From positions 1 through 18,970 of the forward strand of contig JAENVT010000334.1 in NCBI GenBank assembly GCA_016650435.1: a DNA stretch of 18,970 bases, given 5' to 3'. The DNA comes from Ilumatobacteraceae bacterium. GTDB lineage: Bacteria; Actinomycetota; Acidimicrobiia; Acidimicrobiales; Ilumatobacteraceae. Each line of letters begins with the position of its first letter. Position 1 is the stretch's first letter. Below, in pieces: positions 1 to 7,377 of this stretch. Position numbers and translations under genes: made by a program. The notes beneath the pieces were generated by a model, which made no database searches, was not told the DNA's origin, and saw only the letters and a list, made by a program, of their open reading frames with translations.

Positions 1-495
1 CTGATCGAAGGATGTCACTTGGAATTGGTCACCGACCTTCGTACCGAAGTGATCGGCGAGATAGTTGGCAAATGTGCGGTTGACCGTGAATTCGTCGGGT
101 GCCGCCGGGTCGGTGAAGCGGCCAGCGCCGACGCGCGCGCCGAGCCAGCGATCGTCGCCGGCGAAGGGATTGGGCACAAGCACCGGCGTCCCGTCGTCCG
201 GTGCAACCAGGAATGAGGTCACGAAGGCGGTCGATCGGGCCTCGGCCACCCCTGGAATGCCGGCGATTTTCTCTGTCAGCGGCACGCCACCCTGCTGCGT
301 GATGAGGAGATCAGGATCGCCGCCGGCCTGCGACGTGTACCTGTCGGGCGCAGTAGCCGTCCTCCGAGCACCAGCGGCCAGACCGATGACAACACCGCCG
401 ATGACGCCAATGAGTAGAGCGGTCACAACGAGGAGGCGCAAGCGTGGACGGGTCCACACGCGCACTCGAAGCATTGTCGCCGACACCAGCACCAC
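1..495 (-). CDS. FtsX/MacB-like ABC transporter permease, N-terminal part (cut by left window edge)
   Basis: The first 165 residues are visible; the rest lies outside the window. One strong membrane segment (about residues 19-42, LLVVTALLIGVIGG...) is followed by AGARRTATAPDRY and a soluble extracytoplasmic stretch. This resembles the large FtsX-like permeases of actinobacteria, whose first helix ends in a similar AGARRT motif and leads into a MacB-type periplasmic-core domain. Such permeases work with a LolD/MacB-type ATPase in export, lipoprotein release or cell-wall processes; no partner ATPase is in view on this side. I chose the GTG at 495-493 because GAGGGG lies 7 nt upstream. An ATG at 474-472 is the alternative and would shorten the protein by 7 residues. 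The gene is divergent from the protease at 663. The family call is from sequence pattern; the substrate is unknown. Confidence 0.72.
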   Translation of the reverse strand, partial: MVLVSATMLRVRVWTRPRLRLLVVTALLIGVIGGVVIGLAAGARRTATAPDRYTSQAGGDPDLLITQQGGVPLTEKIAGIPGVAEARSTAFVTSFLVAPDDGTPVLVPNPFAGDDRWLGARVGAGRFTDPAAPDEFTVNRTFANYLADHFGTKVGDQFQVTSFDQ

Positions 496-502
496 TTTCG
501 AT

Positions 503-508
503 CCCCTC
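503..508 (-). promoter_or_regulatory. Ribosome binding site of the left-edge permease
   Basis: On the minus strand GAGGGG lies 7 nt before a GTG at 495. The ATG at 474 has no comparable purine-rich stretch at the right distance, so this site decides the start. Confidence 0.5.
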
Positions 509-662
509 GAACACCCGAACAAGTGTGGTAGCCCCACCTCCCGTCCTACTGGTCACTCAACGGGATCTTGCGGTGGTCGACAACCAGGGCTCGATGCGTC
601 GGGATTTGTGGGCTGCGAACAGTGTTAGGTTCGCTGTGATCGAGCGAAAACGGGGTCATGCT

Positions 663-1415
663 ATGAAACGATTCCGCTGGGCAGCGGTGAGCGCTATCAG
701 TGTTCTGACGGTGACGACAACCGCCGTTGCGATAACGAACGGCGTTGCAGATGGCGAGGGGCATCCGAATGTCGGAGGGTTGGTAAACGCTGTCCAGTAT
801 TCGGATGGCACCTGGATCTACTGCTCCGGAACGTTGATCTCCACGACGGTTTTCCTCACCGCCGCGCACTGCGGGGACCAAGGCGAACGAGTCCGAGTTA
901 CCTTCGACACCGCCTACCAAGCAGGCGATGCCGTTTACCCGGGCACGTTCAGGTCCGATCCTCTGTATTCGCAGTCGCAGAGCGACCCACATGACATCGC
1001 CGTCGTGGTGCTCGATCGACCGGTGAAGCGCATCACGCCGGCACTGCTGCCCAAACAAGGCGCGTTGTCGCAGCTGTCGTCCGCCCAGAAGTTCACATCC
1101 GTCGGATATGGCGCGTACCTGGTTACCAACGGTCCGGGCGGAAAGACGTATCTATACAACGACGTACGGATGACCGCCGTCGGAACGCTCAACGCCATCA
1201 ACCCCGCCTGGCTGCGCATCTCGATGAATGCCTCCACAGGAAACGGTGGAACGTGCTACGGCGACTCGGGCGGGCCCAACTTCCTGGGAAGCAGCAGCAC
1301 CATCGCAGCAACGACGATCACTGGCGACGCAGTATGCCGGGCGACCAACGTCGCGTACCGGTTGGACACACCTTCGGCGCGCGCGTTCCTCGCTGGATAC
1401 GTAGCCCTTCCCTAA
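663..1415 (+). CDS. Secreted trypsin-like serine protease (S1A family)
   Basis: This is a 250-residue chymotrypsin-fold protease with a complete catalytic triad: His69 in LTAAHC, Asp111 in HDIAVVVLD and Ser202 in GDSGGP. Cys54/Cys70 and Cys198/Cys225 sit where S1A enzymes form disulfides. The N-terminus is a Sec signal peptide (MKRFRW, hydrophobic core, AVA at 21-23), so the enzyme acts outside the membrane. The mature N-terminus would be ITNG at residue 24, equivalent to the activating IVGG of trypsin. The ATG at 663 was chosen because it begins the signal peptide; the frame stays open upstream to 444, but that extension has no export signal or family similarity. It is followed 12 nt later by the amine oxidase and is probably co-transcribed with it. 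The S1 pocket residue six before the serine is not a clear Asp (GGTCYGDSGG), so trypsin-like Arg/Lys specificity is not assured. Confidence 0.88.
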   Translation: MKRFRWAAVSAISVLTVTTTAVAITNGVADGEGHPNVGGLVNAVQYSDGTWIYCSGTLISTTVFLTAAHCGDQGERVRVTFDTAYQAGDAVYPGTFRSDPLYSQSQSDPHDIAVVVLDRPVKRITPALLPKQGALSQLSSAQKFTSVGYGAYLVTNGPGGKTYLYNDVRMTAVGTLNAINPAWLRISMNASTGNGGTCYGDSGGPNFLGSSSTIAATTITGDAVCRATNVAYRLDTPSARAFLAGYVALP

Positions 1416-1427
1416 GACGGAGAGATC

Positions 1428-2999
1428 ATGGCGCATACACCACTCTTGACGATGCTGCAGCGAGCCGCGTCCGATATTGCCGCGGACGATGTCGGCGAGG
1501 AACGGCGAGTCGAAACGGACGCGCCGGACGGTACATCGAGGCGACGGTTTCTTGCCGGAGCAGCGGCAGCAGGTGCGGTAGCCGCGGCTTGGCGCATCGG
1601 GGATGCAGCGCCCGTCGCAGCAGCCGCCGGTCCGCGAATTGTCATCGTCGGCGGCGGTCTTGCCGGTTTGACATGCGCGTACCAATTGCGCAAGGCCGGG
1701 TACCTGGCAGAGATCCACGAAGCATCGCCAGACCGTGTCGGCGGCCGGTGTTGGTCGATCCACGACTACTTTGCCGAAGGGCAGGTCGCGGAGCACGGCG
1801 GCGAGTTGATCGATCAAGGACACACCGAGGTTCGCCAGCTTGCCCAGTCGCTCGGCTTGCCGCTCGAGAACCTGCTCGCCGCCGAGCAGAACGGCACGGA
1901 ACCGAAGTTCTGGTTCGACAACGGTCCATACACCTATACCCAGGCCACGTCTGACCTGAAAGGCATTTGGCAGAAGATCAAGAGCGATGTCCAAGCTGCC
2001 AGCTACCCGACCCTGTACAACCTCTCCACAGCGCGGGGTCGACAACTCGATCAGATGTCGATCATCGACTGGATCAACGAGAGCGTTCCCGGCGGCATCA
2101 CCTCGAAGCTCGGACAGCTTCTCGACGTCGCGTACAACATCGAATACGGAGCCGAATGCTCGGTTCAGAGTTCGCTCAATCTGTTGTATCTGCTGGGATT
2201 CTCAGGACAAGGTCAATTGCGGATATTCGGTACCTCGAATGAGAAGTATCACGTTCGTGGAGGTAACGATCAGATCGTCGCCGGACTCCGTTCGCTTCTC
2301 ACTGGGCAGATCACATTCGGGTCCGCGCTCACCGCGTTAACACGCCGCGCCGATGGCGCATACGACATCACCATGCGCTTCAACGGCAAGAACGTCACGT
2401 CGCGAGCGGACAGGGTGGTGTTGGCCCTGCCGTTCGCGGTATTGCGAACGCTCGACATCTCCAAGGCCGGTTTCTCTCCCGTGAAGCTCCGCGCAATTCG
2501 CGAGCTCGGCATGGGTACCAACTCGAAATTGAACGTGCAGTTCACTGAACGACTCTGGCGAAAACTCGGCGTCAACGGTGACACCTTCGCCGATACCGGT
2601 TACCAGTCGACGTGGGAGGTCACTCGAGCCCAGCCCGGTGTAGCTGGAATTCTCGTCGACTACACCGGCGGAGCGATCGGAGCTTCATTCGGAACCGGCA
2701 CGCCAACGTCGCGAGCACAACAGTTCACCTCACAGATCGAACCGCTGTTACCCGGCCTGTGGTCGCGATTCAACGGGCGGGCGACCATCGACTTCTGGAC
2801 GGCGAACCCGTATACCAACGGGTCCTACTCGTACTGGAAGGTAGGCCAGTACACGGGCTTCGCAGGGGCCGAGCGAGAGCAGAGCGGCAACTGTCACTTC
2901 GCTGGTGAACACACCTCCATCGATTTCCAGGGATATCTGAACGGTGCTGTTGAAACGGGATACAGGGCTGCTGGGGAAATCCTCGCCGGCTTCAAATAG
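1428..2999 (+). CDS. Tat-exported FAD-dependent amine oxidase
   Basis: This is a 523-residue flavin monoamine oxidase-family protein, which would oxidise a primary or secondary amine or an L-amino acid to the imine with release of H2O2. A dinucleotide-binding motif IVIVGGGLAG (71-80) is followed by the acidic strand end IHEAS and the RVGGRCWS motif (103-110). The C-terminal FAD motif FAGEHTS lies at about 491-497, followed by GYLNGAVETGYRAA. A Lys near 367 (GTNSKL) is in the region where MAO-type enzymes keep a flavin-proximal lysine. The N-terminus has a twin-arginine signal, SRRRFLAG (37-44), after an unusually long acidic n-region, then an Ala-rich core. This implies export in a folded, FAD-loaded state. 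The ATG is preceded by GGAGAG, and the gene follows the protease by 12 nt. The substrate cannot be read from sequence. Its 3' end overlaps the converging ABC gene by 8 bp. Confidence 0.88.
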   Translation: MAHTPLLTMLQRAASDIAADDVGEERRVETDAPDGTSRRRFLAGAAAAGAVAAAWRIGDAAPVAAAAGPRIVIVGGGLAGLTCAYQLRKAGYLAEIHEASPDRVGGRCWSIHDYFAEGQVAEHGGELIDQGHTEVRQLAQSLGLPLENLLAAEQNGTEPKFWFDNGPYTYTQATSDLKGIWQKIKSDVQAASYPTLYNLSTARGRQLDQMSIIDWINESVPGGITSKLGQLLDVAYNIEYGAECSVQSSLNLLYLLGFSGQGQLRIFGTSNEKYHVRGGNDQIVAGLRSLLTGQITFGSALTALTRRADGAYDITMRFNGKNVTSRADRVVLALPFAVLRTLDISKAGFSPVKLRAIRELGMGTNSKLNVQFTERLWRKLGVNGDTFADTGYQSTWEVTRAQPGVAGILVDYTGGAIGASFGTGTPTSRAQQFTSQIEPLLPGLWSRFNGRATIDFWTANPYTNGSYSYWKVGQYTGFAGAEREQSGNCHFAGEHTSIDFQGYLNGAVETGYRAAGEILAGFK

Positions 3000-5900
3000 C
3001 GGTTGTGCGGGCCTCGTCGAAGGCATTCCACAAGTCGGCGTAGCGACCATCCGCGGCGAGCAGGTCTTCGTGGGTTCCGTCTTCGATGATCCGTCCGTCG
3101 TCGACCACCACGATGCGCGACGAGTTGCGGGCAGTCTGCAATCGGTGAGCGATCAGCAACGTGGTCCGTCCTTTCGACGCCAGGTTCATCGCTCGCTGCA
3201 CCTCCGCCTCGGTGGCCAGGTCGAGGTTCGAGGTCGCCTCGTCGAGGATCAAGATGCTGGGATCGATCAGCTGGGCGCGAGCCAAGCACAGCAGTTGGCG
3301 CTGGCCGGCCGATAGCGAGCGGCCAGTTTCGGCGACGGGCGTGAGATAACCGTCGGGCAGCGATGCCACCAGGTCATGGGCGCCAACAGCGCGGGCAGCG
3401 CGCTCGACTTCCACATCCGTTGCGCCGGGACGGCCGTAGGCGATGTTCGAGCGGATCGTTCCGGAGAACAGGAATGGCTCCTGCGGTACGTAGCCGATGT
3501 TGCGGCGGAAGGCGTGAAGCTGGAGGTCGCGCAGGTCGGTACCGTCGACGAGGACTCGACCTCCGGTCGGGTCGTAGAACCGGGCAACAAGTTTGACGAA
3601 CGTCGACTTGCCAGCGCCCGTTGTTCCGACGAGAGCAACCGATTCGCCGGGTCGAATCTCCAGGTCGACACCGCGCAACGCCTCGGGCGCATCGGTGGAG
3701 TAAGCGAAGTGCACATTTTGCAGCTGCACCGTTCCGGCGACGCGGCCCGGATCAATCGGATGCTCGATCTCGGGCGTCGACGTCGGCGTTGCGAGCAGTT
3801 CGTCGAGGCGGCCGAGTGAAACGCGTGACTGGATCCACTGATCGAACACACCCGAGAGTTGCTGCAACGGGTTGAAGAACTGGTCGAGGTACAACAAGAA
3901 GGCAATCAGCAGGCCGGTGGATAACGTGCCTTGCCCGATGAGCCGAGCGCCATACCAGAGAATGATCGCCTTGGCGATCGTGCTCAGCAGCTGGCTGCTG
4001 GCGAAGTAGATCGACATCAGCTGCATCGACTTCAATCGAGCATCGCGATAGCGCTCGGAGCGAGCCGCGAATCGAGGGGCGTTGTTGTCGTCGCGACCCA
4101 GCGACTGCGTCACGCGGATGCCCGACAGACTCTCTTGAAGTTCGGCGTTGACAGTCGAGATCGCATCTCTGGATCGGAGATACGACCGTCGCGAGCCGCG
4201 CTGGAACCAGATGGTCACGAGCACCTGCACCGGAAGCACGATGAACGCGGCAAGCGCCAAACGAACGTCGAGCACGAGCAAAATACCGACGACCCCGAAG
4301 CAGCTGACAAAGCTGGTGAGCGCGAGCAACAATCCCTGTTGCAGCAGCTGAGCAAGCGCCTCGACATCGGTGGTCATGCGGGTCATGATCCGCCCGCCCA
4401 TTTCTTTGTCGTAATAGTCGAGCGACAGCCGCTGGAGGTGCCCGAACGTCCGCGCTCGCAGCGAGTACATGATGCGCTCCGCGGTGTGCGAGGTGTGCAT
4501 CAGTTCGACGACCTGGTTTCCCCAGCTGAGCAGTTGCACAGCGAGAAACACGATGCACATGGCAACGAGAACGCTGCCCTTGTGAAGCTCGACGCCGCTA
4601 TCGAGGCCGTGACGGATCAGCAACGGACCGACCAGCGTGGTGCCCGCATCGATCAGCACCAACAGGCCGACGAAGAACAGCGGTAACCGGAACCGTTTCG
4701 CGAGCCGTCGCAGTGTCGACGAACCGTCCAGCGTCGTGGCATCGTCGAGATCGACCTCGGGATCGCCGTGCAGGGGTGGCAGCGCCTCGACGCGCGCGAG
4801 AAGTTCGGGACTTGCCGCCACCAGGCCGGTGCGCCCAGCGAGGTTGTGCAACCCCACGCCGGCCGACATTCCCGCGAACATCGTCGATAGTTCGACGCGC
4901 GGTGATCCGCGATCGGCGCGGTCACCGGACTGCGGCCACGCATCGTCGCTGACAACGTCGATCGGCTCGGAGAACGCATCCGGCAACTCGAGTTCTGGAC
5001 CGGTGAGCAACTCGCGGTACAGCTGCGACGAATGCCAGAGCTCGGCGTTGGTGCCCTCGGCGACGATGCGACCCTCGTCGAGCACCAGCACCCGGTCGGC
5101 CAATCGCAACGTCGACGATCGATGAGCGATCAGGATCGTGGTGCGCGAGCTGAGCTCGTCCTCGAAGGAACGATGAATGGCTTCCTCCGTGCGCGCGTCG
5201 ATCGCCGATGTCGCGTCGTCGAGCACCAGCACCGCCGGATTTGCCAGCGCGGCGCGAGCAAGCGCGATGCGTTGACGTTGCCCGCCCGACAGCGTGTATC
5301 CGCGCTCGCCGACCATCGTGTCGTAACCATGCGACAGGCCGAGGATGAACTCGTGAGCTTGCGCGACGCGCGCCGCCTCCTCGATGTCGTCATCGCTCGC
5401 GTCGGGGCGGGCGAAGGCAATGTTCTCCTTGATGGTCGCGGAGAACAGAAAGCTCTCCTCGAACACGACATTGACGGCCGAGCGCAACGACGACATCTCG
5501 TAGTCACGAACGTCGATGCCGTCGAGCCGCACGGTTCCGCTGCGCGGATCATAGAAGCGAGCCATCAGCAACGCGAGCGTGGTCTTGCCCGATCCCGACG
5601 CGCCGACCAGCCCGACGCGCTCGCCGGGCTGAATCGTCAGCGAGACGCCGTGCAGCGCGGCCGGACCGTCGGCGTAGCCAAACGTGACGTCGTCGAACTC
5701 AACCGCACCTTCCGGATCGACCACTGGGAGGGCATCGTCCTTGTCGGTTACACGCGGTTGCGTATCGAGCAGTTCGAAGACTCGTTCGGATCCAGCGCGC
5801 GCTTGCTGAGCGGTCGCTAGGACTCCGGAGAGAATCCGCACCGGGGTGATGATCTGCACCATGTAGCTGGCGAACGCAAGGAACACGCCGAGTGTTATTT

Positions 5901-6774
5901 GCCCGTCGAGCGCGAGCCATCCCCCAACACCGAGCACGCCGAGCTGACCGAGCATTGGGAGCAGCTGTAGTGTCGACGAGTAGCGCGAGTTGAATCGTGC
6001 CGTGCGCATTCGGGATTGATACAGCTCGAGCGAGCGGTCCATCAGGCGGGCGAACTCGCGATCCTCCTGGGCGAACGCCTTCACGACACGCACGCCGGTG
6101 ACTGCCTCGTCGACGACTCCGGCGACCGCGCCCGACAGACGCTGGTCGTTCCAGCTGGACGGGAAGATGCGGTTGCGGAACCGATAGGCGAGCCAGGCAA
6201 AGATCGGCACGAAGATTGCAATCACCAGGCCGAGAATCGGCGAGAGAACGAACATCACTGTCAGCGCAACGATCAGCAGCGTCAGGTTGGCCACCAGCAT
6301 TGGTACCGAGAAGAAGAACACCTGAATCAACGTCAAGTCCGCGGTGGCACGCGACATCACGTCGCCGACTGAAAGTTCGTCATGTCGCGAAAAATCCAGC
6401 TCGTAGAGATGACGATGGATCGCCAGTCGCAGATCATGCTGGATGCCGACGCTCACCTTGGCGCCGAGGTAGCGACGGCCATAGTTGGCCGTGAACCCGA
6501 CCATTCCGGTCGAGACAAGCACGAGGATCATCGGTCCGACCGGATGCTGCTTGGTGAGAATGCTGTGATCGACGATGACCTGCTGGATAAGGGGCAGCAG
6601 ACCGATCAACGTCTGGGCGACCACAGACAGAATCAGGGTCGCGATGACTGCCCCGCGATAGCGGTGGATGAACGGCCCAAGACGTCGGAGCCAACCGATG
6701 CCCGGGCCCGCGGGGCCGGGGCGCGTGTATGCCGGGTCAGTGAGCGGTGCGCGCAGCTTGAGGCGTCGAATCAT
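2992..6774 (-). CDS. Single-chain heteromeric ABC exporter (TMD-NBD-TMD-NBD)
   Basis: These 1260 residues hold two type-IV (MsbA/BmrCD-like) exporter halves fused in one chain. The membrane domains lie at about 35-325 and 695-985 and the ATPase domains at about 355-590 and 1013-1250, joined by a linker of about 100 residues. NBD1 has Walker A GASGSGKTT (Lys397), signature LSGGQ (495-499) and His551. Its Walker B is LVLDDATS with Asp520 where the catalytic Glu should be, and its Q-loop reads VFEES instead of VPQEP. NBD2 has Walker A Lys1056, Gln1098, Walker B ILDEATS with Glu1179, and His1210, but its signature is LSAGQ (1154-1158). This fits the asymmetric multidrug exporters in which one ATP site is degenerate. 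Its ATG overlaps the TGA of the MarR gene (ATGA), so the pair is one coupled operon. It is likely a MarR-regulated efflux pump in the cytoplasmic membrane; the substrate is unknown. Confidence 0.92.
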   Translation of the reverse strand: MIRRLKLRAPLTDPAYTRPGPAGPGIGWLRRLGPFIHRYRGAVIATLILSVVAQTLIGLLPLIQQVIVDHSILTKQHPVGPMILVLVSTGMVGFTANYGRRYLGAKVSVGIQHDLRLAIHRHLYELDFSRHDELSVGDVMSRATADLTLIQVFFFSVPMLVANLTLLIVALTVMFVLSPILGLVIAIFVPIFAWLAYRFRNRIFPSSWNDQRLSGAVAGVVDEAVTGVRVVKAFAQEDREFARLMDRSLELYQSRMRTARFNSRYSSTLQLLPMLGQLGVLGVGGWLALDGQITLGVFLAFASYMVQIITPVRILSGVLATAQQARAGSERVFELLDTQPRVTDKDDALPVVDPEGAVEFDDVTFGYADGPAALHGVSLTIQPGERVGLVGASGSGKTTLALLMARFYDPRSGTVRLDGIDVRDYEMSSLRSAVNVVFEESFLFSATIKENIAFARPDASDDDIEEAARVAQAHEFILGLSHGYDTMVGERGYTLSGGQRQRIALARAALANPAVLVLDDATSAIDARTEEAIHRSFEDELSSRTTILIAHRSSTLRLADRVLVLDEGRIVAEGTNAELWHSSQLYRELLTGPELELPDAFSEPIDVVSDDAWPQSGDRADRGSPRVELSTMFAGMSAGVGLHNLAGRTGLVAASPELLARVEALPPLHGDPEVDLDDATTLDGSSTLRRLAKRFRLPLFFVGLLVLIDAGTTLVGPLLIRHGLDSGVELHKGSVLVAMCIVFLAVQLLSWGNQVVELMHTSHTAERIMYSLRARTFGHLQRLSLDYYDKEMGGRIMTRMTTDVEALAQLLQQGLLLALTSFVSCFGVVGILLVLDVRLALAAFIVLPVQVLVTIWFQRGSRRSYLRSRDAISTVNAELQESLSGIRVTQSLGRDDNNAPRFAARSERYRDARLKSMQLMSIYFASSQLLSTIAKAIILWYGARLIGQGTLSTGLLIAFLLYLDQFFNPLQQLSGVFDQWIQSRVSLGRLDELLATPTSTPEIEHPIDPGRVAGTVQLQNVHFAYSTDAPEALRGVDLEIRPGESVALVGTTGAGKSTFVKLVARFYDPTGGRVLVDGTDLRDLQLHAFRRNIGYVPQEPFLFSGTIRSNIAYGRPGATDVEVERAARAVGAHDLVASLPDGYLTPVAETGRSLSAGQRQLLCLARAQLIDPSILILDEATSNLDLATEAEVQRAMNLASKGRTTLLIAHRLQTARNSSRIVVVDDGRIIEDGTHEDLLAADGRYADLWNAFDEARTTAI

Positions 6775-7223
6775 CGGCGGCCACCATCGGGTGCGACCAA
6801 TTCTTCCTTGGCCACACGTTGCAACCAGCGCTCGTCGAGCGCGTCGCCCAACGCGGCGAGTGCGTCGAGGACGCCTTCGGGATCAGCACATACCGCGAGC
6901 ACCTCTTCGAGCACGCCGCGAAACTCATCAGCCGCTCGTCGCAGTTGCGCTCGTCCCGAGTCCGTGATCGACAATCGAATCGAGCGGCGATCACCGTCGG
7001 GAATCTCGCGCGCCACGAAGCCGCGCTCGAACAGGCTGTCGATGATCGATGTCAACGTCGGCTTGGCCACCGAGACCCGGCTCGCCAGCAGACTTGCCCG
7101 TTCGTCGCCACCAGCCAGCAGACCCAGAACGCGATATTGCGGCAAGGTGAGCCCGGCGGCGGTGTTGCACTCCAACACACGAGAGAGCCGAGCGATGGTG
7201 AGGGTAGGGTCGTCTACGGTCAT
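6771..7223 (-). CDS. MarR-family transcriptional regulator
   Basis: This 150-residue protein has a typical MarR winged-helix layout. A helical N-terminus carries LTLPQYRVLGLLAG (about 26-39). The recognition region is ASLLASRVSVAKPTLTSIID. The wing RGFVAREIPDGDRRSIRLSITDSGR (about 68-92) contains the DxR(R) signature of the family, followed by dimerisation helices. Such proteins bind palindromes near their own promoter and release DNA when they bind a ligand or are oxidised. The gene overlaps the downstream exporter by 4 nt (ATGA), so it almost certainly controls that exporter. It is divergent from the cyclase gene, and a perfect TTCGA-N3-TCGAA palindrome lies 41 nt upstream of its start. The start ATG at 7223 has AAAGGCGG 6 nt upstream. 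Confidence 0.88.
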   Translation of the reverse strand: MTVDDPTLTIARLSRVLECNTAAGLTLPQYRVLGLLAGGDERASLLASRVSVAKPTLTSIIDSLFERGFVAREIPDGDRRSIRLSITDSGRAQLRRAADEFRGVLEEVLAVCADPEGVLDALAALGDALDERWLQRVAKEELVAPDGGRR

Positions 7224-7264
7224 GAGCGGCCGCCTTTGTCGAAGGTGATTCGGGTCTAGAATTG

Positions 7265-7277
7265 TTCGAGATTCGAA
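7265..7277. promoter_or_regulatory. Candidate MarR operator in the divergent intergenic region
   Basis: TTCGA-GAT-TCGAA is a perfect 5-bp-arm inverted repeat. It is framed by a direct repeat GAATTGTT at 7259-7266 and 7275-7282. This is the AT-richest patch of the 154-bp gap between the MarR and cyclase starts, where both promoters must lie. On the plus strand TAGGCT at 7283-7288 could be a -10; on the minus strand TAGACC (7258-7253) could be one. A MarR dimer bound here would block either. The site is inferred from symmetry and position only. Confidence 0.38.
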
Positions 7278-7366
7278 TTGTTAGGCTATCGCGTGGCCGG
7301 CCAGCGGCTTGGACTCTGGCCTTGATTTTTGGCCGAGTAGGGTCAAACCGCGTCAATCGGGGAGGC

Positions 7367-7372
7367 AGGTGA
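7367..7372 (+). promoter_or_regulatory. Ribosome binding site deciding the cyclase start
   Basis: AGGTGA, matching the core of the anti-Shine-Dalgarno complement, lies 5 nt before ATG 7378. The open frame reaches back to a TTG at 7309, which has no such site, and a GTG at 7369 overlaps this motif. Confidence 0.5.
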
Positions 7373-7377
7373 CGTCG

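Noticed and set aside
606..631. Promoter with TTGTGG and TAGGTT for the protease gene
   Set aside because: The spacing between the hexamers is only about 14 nt, too short for a standard sigma-70 promoter.
444..662. Upstream in-frame extension of the serine protease (73 more residues)
   Set aside because: It would bury the signal peptide, overlaps the divergent permease start and resembles no known domain; ATG 663 begins a clean signal peptide.
1152..2045. 297-residue open frame antisense to the protease/amine oxidase pair
   Set aside because: It spans two real genes on the opposite strand, has no domain features and no supporting start signal.
7309..7377. TTG start 23 codons upstream for the cyclase
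   Set aside because: It has no ribosome binding site and would cover the promoter region; AGGTGA lies 5 nt before ATG 7378.
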